From Yamagishiella unicocca (Eukaryota; Chlorophyta; Chlorophyceae; Chlamydomonadales; Volvocaceae), in NCBI GenBank assembly GCA_003116995.1, contig BDSL01000095.1:248001-312000 (forward strand): 64,000 bases of DNA, read 5' to 3'. The notes under the pieces were generated by a model, which made no database searches, was not told the DNA's origin, and saw nothing but the letters and a program-made list of their open reading frames with translations. Numbering within the stretch: the first letter of the stretch is position 1; each line of letters begins with the position of its first letter. The position numbers were made by a program, and so were the translations under genes. Below, one piece after another: positions 25,601-35,088 of this stretch.

Positions 25601-28600
25601 CAGTGGGTATGTTACAGTAGTATGCAAGCACGCACGCACCTGCAGAAGATTAGAGGCACGCCGCTCCGATACCACTTCTCAGGGACGCCGTACTCCGTGT
25701 GCTTGAGGCTGGCTGCCGGGCAGGGGCTGTCTGCGCCCGCTACTGGCGGCGGCGGCTTGAATGGCGGTGGCGGTGGCGGCTGCGGCGGGGGCGGGGGCGA
25801 CTTGGCGCTCGTGCTCCAGCTCACCCACGCCGGCAACGGGGGCCGCTTAGAGGGCGGAGAAAACCGCGGCGGAGGGCGTCCCTTGGAGGCGCTCAAGATA
25901 CGGGATGCGTCGAGGGTGGTCGCTGATGATGATGGGCCACAGATCCGACAGAGAATCCCAGCACGAGGAAGCAAGCAGGAGGGGTAATCCAGGGAGGGGG
26001 AATCCAGGGAGGGGGAATCCAGGGAGGGGGAAAGTCAGCAGAATATTGGGCTGGTGCGCGAAAGTCATGATGTGTGGTCTTCACGGTACCTCGTCAGGCC
26101 GCTTAGGATCAGTACGCTTGGGCATTCAGTGTCCGTCTTCAGCATCCCTTTGACACTGCCGACCATCACTTCTAGCAAGCAAGCTCGCGCGGGCCAGCAG
26201 CTAGATATATAACGGGCGGCGGTAGATAGATAAATAGATAGATAGATAGATGCGTCGTTCTGTATGCAAGCGCCCTACTGGCGCCCACGCACCTGCTTCA
26301 TAGATCACGTCCTGCAGCAGCTCCACCCAGCCAGTGGAAGTGGCGTTGTCCTCGTACGTGAAACCCAGCATCCAGATGGATCCGTAGGACTTGGCGGACC
26401 CCAGCGGCTGCGGCCACTCCACAACCGTGGGGTAGCCGTCCCGCGTGCGGTAGTGGACGGTTGTCTCGCTGCGGGTGCGTGGGTCGATAATCGACGGGTT
26501 CTGAAATGTGTGGCGGCATACATTCATCATCAGGCCGTTGAATCCGATCGAAGTAGCTAGATATATGTACTGGCACGCACGGTAGTTCCTACCTACTTCG
26601 TTCGTTAGTTGCTGCAACTAACTTGAGTACTGTACGTATTCCGGTAGCCAGCTAGGTGGCGGCAGAAGGACTTACTCTGGGAAATTACACGACAGGGGGT
26701 GAACCTGCTCCTCCTTGTGCAGCAGCTCTGGCTGGGTGAAACTGCTGGTGGAAGGCTTGCCCTTGCTCCTGAACGACGACCCCAGTTGTTGGCCCTGCAG
26801 AGCGTCGCCCGTGCACGTCAGGAACCTGCCGGTGATGATTGAGATCAGGTTGGCTGTGAACACCACGTCCCGTGGGTCGGTTGGCGACGTGAAGACGATG
26901 TGGCCGCCGAAGTAAAGCAACTGGTGCAGGGCCGTGACGATCTCCCTGGGTGGTGGGTGGCGGGTGGCGGGTGGTGCGTGGGTGGTATGAGAGAAGACCC
27001 GTGGGGCGGCACTGAGTAGGAAAACCGATTAGATAGTGTTTGATACATACGTTTGGACGGAGATGCACACTGCACGCGCGCTGAACTTAGTTTAGGTAAC
27101 GAAATCCGGAGGTCGAGTGTCGATCCCGGCTGCTACGTCTGCCCCGGCTGCTACGTACGCCTAGGCGAACGTAAACAAGTAAGGACCCCGCGCGATTTAG
27201 TGAAACGTTTTTTGGGTGGCGAGTGGTGGGTGGCTGGCGGGCGGTGGGGACGTACAGCATCGCGCGCCACCAGGGAGCCGATATGACGTGTAGGCGGCAG
27301 GTAATGTTGGTGCCACTCACGCGGCCCTCTGCTGGCAGCCAACCGGGGGTAACGATCCCTCGGAGCGAGGGGGGTAACTATGGTAGTTACCCAGCCGGCG
27401 TGCAGGCGACCGACAACACCTAGCCGGGACGGATAGCGCAGGCGCCTAAATCGCGGGACAAGGTTGGAATCACTTGCGGAAGGATGCCAAGCCCTTATTG
27501 CCGGACGTTCAATGTGCAGAATTCGGTAGGATCACTCGTACTAACAGGGGGAATCGTACTTTCGTTTTTAGAACGCAAGCGCACGTAAACATGTACACAA
27601 CCCCCTACGTACTTGACGGCGAGCTGGGAATCGGGTTGACCTGTGAGCGTGGCCTTGCTGAAGTAGTCGGCACGTAGCGCAGGGATGATGAGCACAGTGG
27701 TGTCTGGCGACTCGGTCATGTCCCTTGGCTGCCTAAACAGGACATCAACCTGTGTGCATTCGCGGGAACGTAAGGGAGGGACGGAGGGATAGGAAGGGGG
27801 TCGATGACGCCCCGACAGCCCCTTGTCTACGAGCGAGCGAGCGAGGACGCCAAACAACAAGGGATTTCTTCGCGGGTCGCGGCCGCCCAGCCAGGTGCGT
27901 GCGTGGTGGATGCCGGGCAAGAGCCTCGCAGGCGGCGGGGCACTTGCATGCATACACGTATAATAATGACCGGCTGCGACGGTAGCGTTGTACGTGTGTG
28001 GCTAGCTTAGCTCGCACCGGCTCGCTGGCGCGGCTCCTGCCCTCGTAACACGTAAGGGTTGTCCATTTTCTTACAAATGTAGGAAGCTGATGCACTATTA
28101 TATGGATCCTTCCCCGCGAGCGAGTGGACTGCCATACAACCCACGCGCTGACCGCGCGCCGCGGACGCAAGCAGCTCTTCGCTTACATGTGGACAATTCT
28201 GCTGCGGAAACGCGGCTGTGCATGCCGCGTGCGATTCCAATTGCTTGCGTGCCTTCTTAAGTTGCACCACGCGAATGCAACGCCTCTGCAACAAGGCTCA
28301 TGCATACCCACAGCAGGGCGCGTTTCGTTCCCTCCGCCAAGCCCTTGCACAAACCTTGACATCTTCGAAAGCCTCAAGAACGCCGATAAGTTGGCGTGCA
28401 GGTGGAGTACTCGTCAGGACCGAACTGAGCAAGACCTTCGCGATGTACGTAGACGATGTCTCCGCAAGCCGTCGGCTGTTTCTCCTTGAATCGACAGTGG
28501 CATCAGAAGGCCCCTGCAAATTTCCATCCATTTCGATACGGCCTTTGTGCTGGTACCATTGCGAAGTCCCTAACAGCGCAAGCAATGATGCCGTGGCCAC

Positions 28601-28624
28601 AATGACCAACAGAGGCGCCCTCAT
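13670..28624 (-). CDS. Large secreted modular protein with GATase-like, Cys-rich and EF-hand regions
   Basis: Exons: 28624-28355, 27749-27613, 26945-26705, 26500-26293, 25922-25640, 25216-25143, 24902-24783, 24361-24198, 24019-23711, 23337-22338, 21277-20949, 20567-20363, 20198-19952, 19691-19569, 19430-19304, 18907-18824, 18416-18210, 17968-17752, 17478-17388, 17110-16923, 16361-16217, 15775-15632, then two or three exons between 15355 and 14936 whose joins are unclear, and 14043-13670. About 1,800 residues. Signal peptide MRAPLLVIVATASLLALLG. Residues about 80-285 (VLIIPALRADYF, GGHIVFTSP, WMLGFTYEDNATSTGW) recall a ThuA/GATase-like fold. Two PPPP hinges flank Cys-rich segments sharing a (V/T)xRARTC motif. 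A GGDYSGGDY repeat follows. Two EF-hand loops are DTDGDGQVSIGE and DADHNGTISQAD. The C-terminus carries GRRRALLQ. Likely extracellular matrix or surface; function unknown. The third-exon donor and the 15.4-14.9 kb joins are the weak points. Confidence 0.75.
14258..14338. repeat. Two-copy direct repeat
   Basis: Two diverged copies of a unit containing CATGTGAAATGTGACACATG and GGCGTTTCCA, about 42 bp apart, in the last intron region of the secreted-protein gene. Each contains the small palindrome TGTGACACA. Confidence 0.75.
16826..16905. repeat. Dispersed repeat, copy 1 (second copy at 51640)
   Basis: Shares GGTTCGTGGGG, TACGGTCA-GG and CGTCTGTAACA with 51640-51730 in the same order and spacing. 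It lies in an intron of the secreted-protein gene; the second copy is intergenic. No coding capacity is seen, so a degraded mobile-element fragment is likely. Confidence 0.6.
17683..17729. repeat. CTAGCTAG-type palindromic tract
   Basis: Repeated TAGCTGGCTATC / TAGCTAGCTATC units just past the donor of exon 17968-17752. Similar tracts occur at about 7044-7082, 13638-13650 and 16094-16122. Confidence 0.7.
26222..26251. repeat. GATA microsatellite
   Basis: Short (GATA)n tract in the intron following exon 26500-26293 of the secreted-protein gene. Confidence 0.85.
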
Positions 28625-30384
28625 CCTAGCTGAGGCCGAGCGAGGACGTTGTTAGAGTGCAACGGGCGATGCTACCCAGCCATGGTCTAAACTTTCTAAG
28701 CGTAAAAAAAATGTACTTGAACCTGAAGGAAACCGGCAATGTTTGTTAAATTGGGAACTGTTGTACGGCGCCGACATTGCCAAAATAGGCTGGCTTACCG
28801 GGCCCGACTCACGCTGACCTGGACGCGAATCGCTGATCCTGTTCCGTTATGGGCCTTGTGGTTTGAATGCGGCGCCTGCAGTCCATTTCGTAGGTTTCTA
28901 AGTATTAGCAGTCTTCTCTTGCACCGCATCGCGTCTGCTAAGCGGGCGCTTCGTATACATTATCGTGCGCTATTGCCCTGGAATGCTCTAAGTCTAGCTG
29001 CTGATGACACGTTTGCAACCGCATGGTTCTTAACATCGTCGATACAAGTAGCTCCTCTACCTTTGTGTAACTCCTGCATGCTGACCAGCTAGCAGCAGGG
29101 CTGCAGGGCACGAAAGGCTATCCACGGCAAGGATGATTGGCAGGCACGCCACTCTAGTTCGCGGAGAAAGAAGCTTGAACGTAATCCCTCCCCCAGGTGG
29201 GGCTACGTAAGGGAGTAGGTGTTGTGTGATAGGCTTCTGGTAGGCCGTTTGCGGGCCCTAACTGGCTCTCGTAATTGGTGGGCCGCTGGTAGTCCGTTTA
29301 GGTCGCTGCTAGCCCATTATTATTGGTGGGCCGTTGGTAGGCCGTTGTCCCTACCTGGATAGCTAGCGCTGTGGGGCGTCATGTGGCGCGAACTACCTTC
29401 TACTTTAGGTACGTTTCTCGGCCCCAACGAGGGAGCGGCCTCGTCACCACCCGCATCACACTCTCTCCAACACGCGTTTCTACGTTAGCAGAAGGCGCTA
29501 CTCCGTCTCCCCCGCCCCGGGTGGCGTGCTGCTGCTGTGCTGTGTGTCTTGGATGTCATCCCATCTGCCCCACCCACCCTCGGTCTAAAGATACCAAATT
29601 TTGCAGCATGCGCCCTATATCACCGCGTGTCCCAAACAAGGTCGTACTGAATTTAGGAGACCCGCCCGCTTGGGGACTTGCATTGGACTCGCAGCGCCTC
29701 CGCACATACACGAGTGGGGGTACTAACTAGCGAGAAATGTCTGTTCAACGTTGCGTCCATAATGTTGTGCGTGCAGCACATCTATATCCATCATGACGCC
29801 TCATGCACCTACCTTGCACACTTCCTTGCCAGACTGCATCCCTGCCGTGCACACATCGCGTGCCTTTGGGCTCAGTACTCCCTCTTCAGTCTTCACTATC
29901 ACATCTGTAATCTTGATCGGGCTCCATGACCTTTGGAAGGCTCCCAAAGGTTCGCACGAAGGAGTCCAGTTTGCATTTTGCCATGACAAAACGGGAGGAA
30001 CACATGCCGCCAGCAGAAGCTGTGCATTCAAGGCGTATCCGTCTGTCCGTGCTAACATCCACATCATTTTGCTGCTCTGTTCCCTTTGCCTCAGCTGCAC
30101 AGCCGCGGTTCTGGAGCTAGCGAAACCACAGTGCCCATTAGCCTCTCATTATCGACCCCTTCACAACTATATGAAATTTGGTGGAAGAGTCAAAGCCTGA
30201 CATACAGGTATTTACTATCTTGTTATGGCACTACGCTCGCTTCGCGCTGGCAGGCCTCAGGTCCTCGCTGGAAAAGCACAACGAGCGTCGCGAGTAGGTC
30301 GCAACGGGTAGATCTGTGTAATACTATTACAACAATATTTTCGGCTTGGTACCGATGCAGCTTCGCCGTGCTGTGTAGGTGACA
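28625..30384. other. Divergent intergenic region with one exon-like stretch
   Basis: This region separates the start codons of the minus-strand secreted-protein gene (28624) and the plus-strand ADP-ribosylglycohydrolase gene (30385), so both promoters should lie here. No clear TATA box is recognised. On the minus strand, about 30055-29813 is open and ends ARDVCTAGMQSGKEVCK followed by a good donor (AAG|GTAGGT at 29813/29812). It could be an exon of an unmodelled or decayed gene. About 29220-29350 holds short repeats of a GGTAGGCCGTT-like unit. Confidence 0.35.
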
Positions 30385-33300
30385 ATGCAGGTGACCGCAC
30401 CAGTCGCTGCGCCAGCTCCGGCAGTGGCGAAGGCGGACGTCAAGGAGCGAGCTAAAGCTGCTATCCTTGGCGGACTGCTCGCCGATGCTGCGAGCATGCC
30501 ACTGCACTGTGAGTGACAGCGCGATGTGCGTCTGTCGTTCGGGACGGGACGGTAGCGATCCCGGCACGCGTCAACTGACCATATATGACTGTATGACACT
30601 TATATCGTGGCCAAAAAACTCCAGGTGCGACCCGAACGACCGCCAGCGTGCGCGACAACGTCAGCGCTCCCCACTCGCCCAAAACCAGGCTAGCTGCGCC
30701 AAATTCTACGGTCGCACATCTGCCCACGTATCCCCATGTCCGCACCCCCATGCTTGCCCCGTACTCCTAGCATGCCTCTCCACCTTCCCCTGCCCCCTGC
30801 TGCCCTCGCTCGTTCCCATCCTCCTTCCTCAGGGATCTACGATGTTCCCAAGATGCAGGAGCTCCTGTCTGCCAAGTCCAGGGAGGCTACTCCAGAGTTT
30901 TACCCCGAGCCGTCCTGCCCCTTCTACAAGGCAAGTTAAAGCGCCTAGCGGGCACCAGCCGAGTTATCGTATGCGGGCAGCCTGACCAAAGGTATCGGGC
31001 GAACGATGACATGTAGCGCTCCAATTGCCGGGTCGAAGGCCAGCCCAATCTACTTACGCTGGTGAAAGCACCTCCACCGCCGCAATGTATACTTTGCATA
31101 AGGCCCTGTTTGCGGACTGGCATCCTGCCTGGCGAGGGTTATTTGGACCGGACAATTTGACCTGTACTTACTCCAATACCCAGTGCTCTATCCCCCGTTT
31201 GCAAGCCATTGCTACCGGCATGTAATGCCATTTCGCCGCAGCAGAAGACACTTCCTTACCCCAAAACCCCCCGCCTCGGCCTCGTTCCCTTGCTCCCGCA
31301 GCACCCCTTCGGCAGCCTGAGCCCGTACGGCCACGAGCTGATCCCGCTGCTGCAGAGCATGTCGGAGAATGGCGGCGAGCTGGACGAGCACAAGTACGCT
31401 GAGGTGGGAGTGGGGTCGGGAGATGACGGGAGACCAAGGGGACGGGTAAAGCAGGTTGGGTTTCGTCGTTTGTGTCACAAAACACTTTCAGCCGCCAGAA
31501 CCCATGGGTCGGGAACCCGTGGATCAGGTGTACCGCCTTGGTTCCCCCCTCTGCTCCTGCTCCTTGTTCTGTTCCGCGCATATCCACCCGCCTGCCTGCT
31601 CCTCACACTCGCTCTCACACTCCGTCCCCTCCCCCCCTTTGTCTTTCGTGTCTTCAACCCACTTCTCCAGCATGCGTCTCGAAACGTCTGTTCTAAACGG
31701 TTTTTTCCCTCGCATCCACGGGTCTTCCTCGAAACTCCCCCTTTGTTGGCCCTCCCTTTCCGCGCTCTGCCCCCAGGCGTTCCACCGCTACTTCACGCTT
31801 GAGGAACCGGAGGCCTACCGCAACAAGAGCGTTCGCAGCGTGGTGGCGGCGTGGGAGGAGGGCCGGAGGGGCCGCGAGTGCGGTGACAAAGACGACTTCC
31901 AGGCAAACTGCTTCGCCAAGGTGAGACTACCGCTGCTGCTACTGCCGCCACGGCTGCGGCTACTGCTCTTGTTGCTACTGCCGCCACGGCTGCGGCTGCT
32001 GACACTGCTGCTACTGCCGCCACGGCTGCGGCTACTGCTACTGTTGTTGCGCGCATTCCGTCCAATGGTGGACGGGACGGTGCTAAGCTGCAGGCACAGA
32101 GTGTTTTCGGAATGGATCCTAGCCGCTCTCCTTCCCCGGGAGCGGTCCACCCCACGTTCATCGCCACCCGTGACGGACCCGCGTGCAGGCGTGCATGCTG
32201 GTGGCCCGCTACGCTGGCAAGCCGGAGCTGCGCGAGCGCGTGGAGGCTGCCGTACGCGTCCAACAGAACAACGACCAGGCGGTTGCATTTGGCCTCGCGG
32301 GTGCGCTGCTGCTGGAGAAGGTGGTGCTGGTAAGCAAGCTGTGGTGTGGGGTTTGTCGTGGCGGTTGTTGGTTTGTTTGCCGTTGGGTCGCGGAAGAGTG
32401 ACGGCACGGTGCGGAAGGGGACCTTAATGCGGTTTCTGCTTGAGCAAAGGGAGCTGATGGATTCCCGTAAATCCAGGAAACCTCCACCCCACCCAAAGCA
32501 GCCCATAGCCCCATACATACACACCTGCCCCCCGCCCCTCCGCCTCACGTCTCCCGCCGCTCCTCCCCCCAACGTCAACCCCAACTTCACCCCAACCCCA
32601 GGGCCACTCGATTGAGGAGGCTCTTGCCTGGGCCTCCAGCGAGGGCGGGCTGCCCGCGGAGCTGAGGGAGCTCGTTGTCCGGGCGGTGGGCACACGCACA
32701 CAGCCGCTGACGGGTGAGGCGCGCGGGGGCTCTGGAGCGAGGGGTTGGCAGGGGGGTAGGGTGTATTGCCAGATGGGGGAAGGTAGGGGAGTGGCTTTCT
32801 ATAGACTGGGCACGGCAGCTTGCTGTCGGAGCTCTACGGGAAGGGAGGGAGGCGGCATGCGCCGCTAATGTGCTCGGTTACGTGCTTCCTGGCTAGCAAG
32901 CGTTGTTGGTTTGAGGGCACGTATGTCCGACTGTCTGTCACAATACCCCCCCACGCAACGGCGAGCATACCACACACACGAACACACGTTGAAAAAAATC
33001 ACACGGGTAGCGGAAGACACCATTTGCGGGTCATGTTGCCGCTTTGCGAACCGATCCACTCTCCTACCCTTGGAGCACCACACAATTCACGACGCCGCTC
33101 GGCCGGGGCATTGGGCACAACAACCAGCGACCCTGCGACCACCGCCAACCCGCAGAGCTGACTTACGAGCCGTCGTCGTACATGGTCGAGATGGTGTCCA
33201 AGCACATGGCCCTGCGCGACAGCCTGGCGCCCTTCACGCTGGCGGTCTGGTGCAACGGCCCCGCCTGCGGCAACCCCGCCGCCTTCACCAACGTCGCCAT

Positions 33301-33805
33301 GGCGGCGGCGCAATTCGGCGGCGGCGCCGCCAGCTACGTGGACGGCGTGCGAGCCAACCTCATGGCGGGAGGTGACAACTGTTCACGAAGCCTGCTGGTG
33401 GGGGCGCTGCTTGCCGCGCAGGTGAGAGCGGCGTAGGTTTGATGATCGGGGGCTTAGGGTTGCAGGGAATCGTCGTGTCGGGTGCGGCGTGTATTGCCGC
33501 ATGGTATCGGGTCATCACTGGCAGCTGCCGCCCGCCGGTGATGACCCGATACCATGCGGCAATACACGCCGCACCCGACACGACGATTCCTCCTTGGCAC
33601 ACCAGCACCTGGGAGTCTGTCTCTCGCGGCCGCGCTTGCAGCCCCCGGCTGCAGCCCCGACCGACCCGCAGTACCAGGGCTGATCGCCACACCGTCCCTT
33701 GCGTTCCAGGGTGGCATGGAGAGCCTCCCAGCGGAGTGGCGGCGCCAGGCGTCCAAGTTTGACGAGTATGAGGCGCTGGTGGACAAGCTGCTGGCGGCGC
33801 CGTGA
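30385..33805 (+). CDS. ADP-ribosylglycohydrolase family protein (J1-crystallin type)
   Basis: Eight exons: 30385-30508, 30833-30930, 31302-31403, 31777-31920, 32189-32329, 32602-32713, 33156-33421, 33710-33805. They total 1,083 nt, 360 residues plus stop, and all junction phases agree. The protein opens AKAAILGGLLADAASMPLHW, and the WIYD block is restored across intron 1, as in ADP-ribosylglycohydrolase/J1-crystallin homologues. Near the C-terminus AGGDNCSRSLLVGALL (residues 311-326) matches the GGD-x-x-S metal-site block. Asp314 is kept, while the second acidic residue of classical GGDTDS enzymes is Cys, as in the J1-type subgroup. Family members remove ADP-ribose from proteins or act on related metabolites; the substrate here is unknown. 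No targeting peptide is evident. Intron 2 uses a GC donor (AAG|GCAAGT). Intron 7 contains a perfect 53-bp inverted repeat. Confidence 0.93.
31672..31737 (+). repeat. Dispersed short element, copy in ADP-ribosylglycohydrolase intron 3
   Basis: Core read CTCGAAACGTCTGTTCTAAA, then a T-rich stretch, CGCATCCACGGGTCTTCC and TCGAAAC. The same core recurs at 37407, 40352, 41060 and 46813, always within introns and in both orientations. A GGGAACCCGTGGAT stretch at about 31516 in the same intron resembles an inverted copy of the end. Confidence 0.8.
31938..32050. repeat. 36-bp minisatellite, 3 copies
   Basis: Three units beginning GCTACTGCCGCCACGGCTGC in intron 4 of the ADP-ribosylglycohydrolase gene, starting 17 nt after the donor at 31921. 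Confidence 0.9.
33466..33590. repeat. Perfect 53-bp inverted repeat, 19-nt loop (candidate small-RNA hairpin)
   Basis: The left arm 33466-33518 (starting GGAATCGTCGTGTCGGGTGC) and right arm 33538-33590 are exact reverse complements over 53 nt, separated by 19 nt. It lies wholly in intron 7 (33422-33709) of the ADP-ribosylglycohydrolase gene, 44 nt after the donor. A transcript would fold into a long perfect stem. It may be a microRNA/siRNA precursor or a recently formed inverted repeat or MITE. Confidence 0.9.
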
Positions 33806-35088
33806 GGTGGCCGTGGGCGGGCGGGCCCTCGTTGCATACATAGGTGTCCTAGCCCATGGCGGAAATTCCAAGGTGACACGTACTTACGAGGCACAGGTAG
33901 CAGCACCGCTCATGCCCCCCTGATGTTCCGTCGCTGCCGAGTACGGTGTACGGTGTCATGTACGATGTAGCATGGAAGCTTATTAGGCAACATCCTTCGT
34001 GCCGTAATGCAAGATATCTTTTTGATGTTGTGTGGAGCGAGTGAGGTGAGCTGGCAGCGCTTTGAGTTGGCCGTCCGGGCAAGTGGAGGTCACCGGCGGT
34101 GGTGGTTGGTGCCGTACCGGAGTTTTTTTTGCATGCACGCGTTTTGTTCTGCGGCGGTGCGAGGGCGAGATTGGGCGTCGTTCTGGTAGTGTGGGAGTGT
34201 TGGGAGTGTTTCTCAAGTGGAGTAGCATGGTACGGCTGTAGCTGAGGGTGACCCCCGAAGCGGCAGGTCGATTGGAGGTCTCGACGTGGACGGGAACCGC
34301 CCCGTCGCGACCCACGGGTCGATTGGTCCCCGGTTGAGACCCCGGTTGAGATATGGCCCGAGCTAAGGCGCCCAACCCGGGTGATTCCGTGCTGATCCAG
34401 GCTAGGAATGCCATCATTTGCTGCTTGCAAGTTGTAAGTAGTAACTAGTCGGGCATTGCCCTGCCTAAGAACATTCGAGGTGATGTGAACGGTTCCTTGC
34501 GGCCCAACTTCAGCTGTTACGGGCGTCACGGCACAGGGCAACCTCGCGGAGGTCTGGAACCAATACATCGTAACTCCACGATGCATATCGCGGCTGCCGG
34601 TAACGCTGCCGAGCAGCAGCCAAGCCTTGGCAGCGTAGGTGTTGGATCATCACACTTCGGATCATTAGCCGCAGCAGCAGCGCACTTCAAAACCTGGACC
34701 ACCTGGGGCCCAGGACTAGCAGCCTGACACCGCCTCTCCCCACCTGCACACACGCGCACATTTCGATTCAGTGAAACCATACACATGGTAACCATAAATG
34801 GACACACCGGCATCTTCCGAGCTGCGGTATGACCATATAGCTAGCCCACGCCATTTCGCTCCGAAACCACGGCTCCGCTCGCCTCCCCACTCCGCCCAAC
34901 CCGGCCCACCCCCGGTCCTCAGCCGCCGTTTCACGCGCATGGGACAACACGACGTCCCACGACAATATCTTCGCATGGACGTTTGAAAGCAGCAGTGCTT
35001 CAGATCTGCCGGGAACACGTGAAAGAGGGGCGCCCGTCCCGCGCGAGACATACCCCTCCTATCCAGCGGCCACCCAACCATCGCCGCC
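33806..35088. other. Convergent 3' intergenic region
   Basis: This lies between the stops of the plus-strand ADP-ribosylglycohydrolase gene and the minus-strand GT47 gene. No gene is supported here. TGTAA at 34433-34437 could terminate the former. No TGTAA was seen on the minus strand for the latter. Confidence 0.5.
34433..34437 (+). promoter_or_regulatory. Candidate TGTAA polyadenylation signal
   Basis: First clear plus-strand TGTAA after the stop codon at 33805, 628 nt downstream. The distance fits a long algal 3' UTR but is not decisive. Confidence 0.35.
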
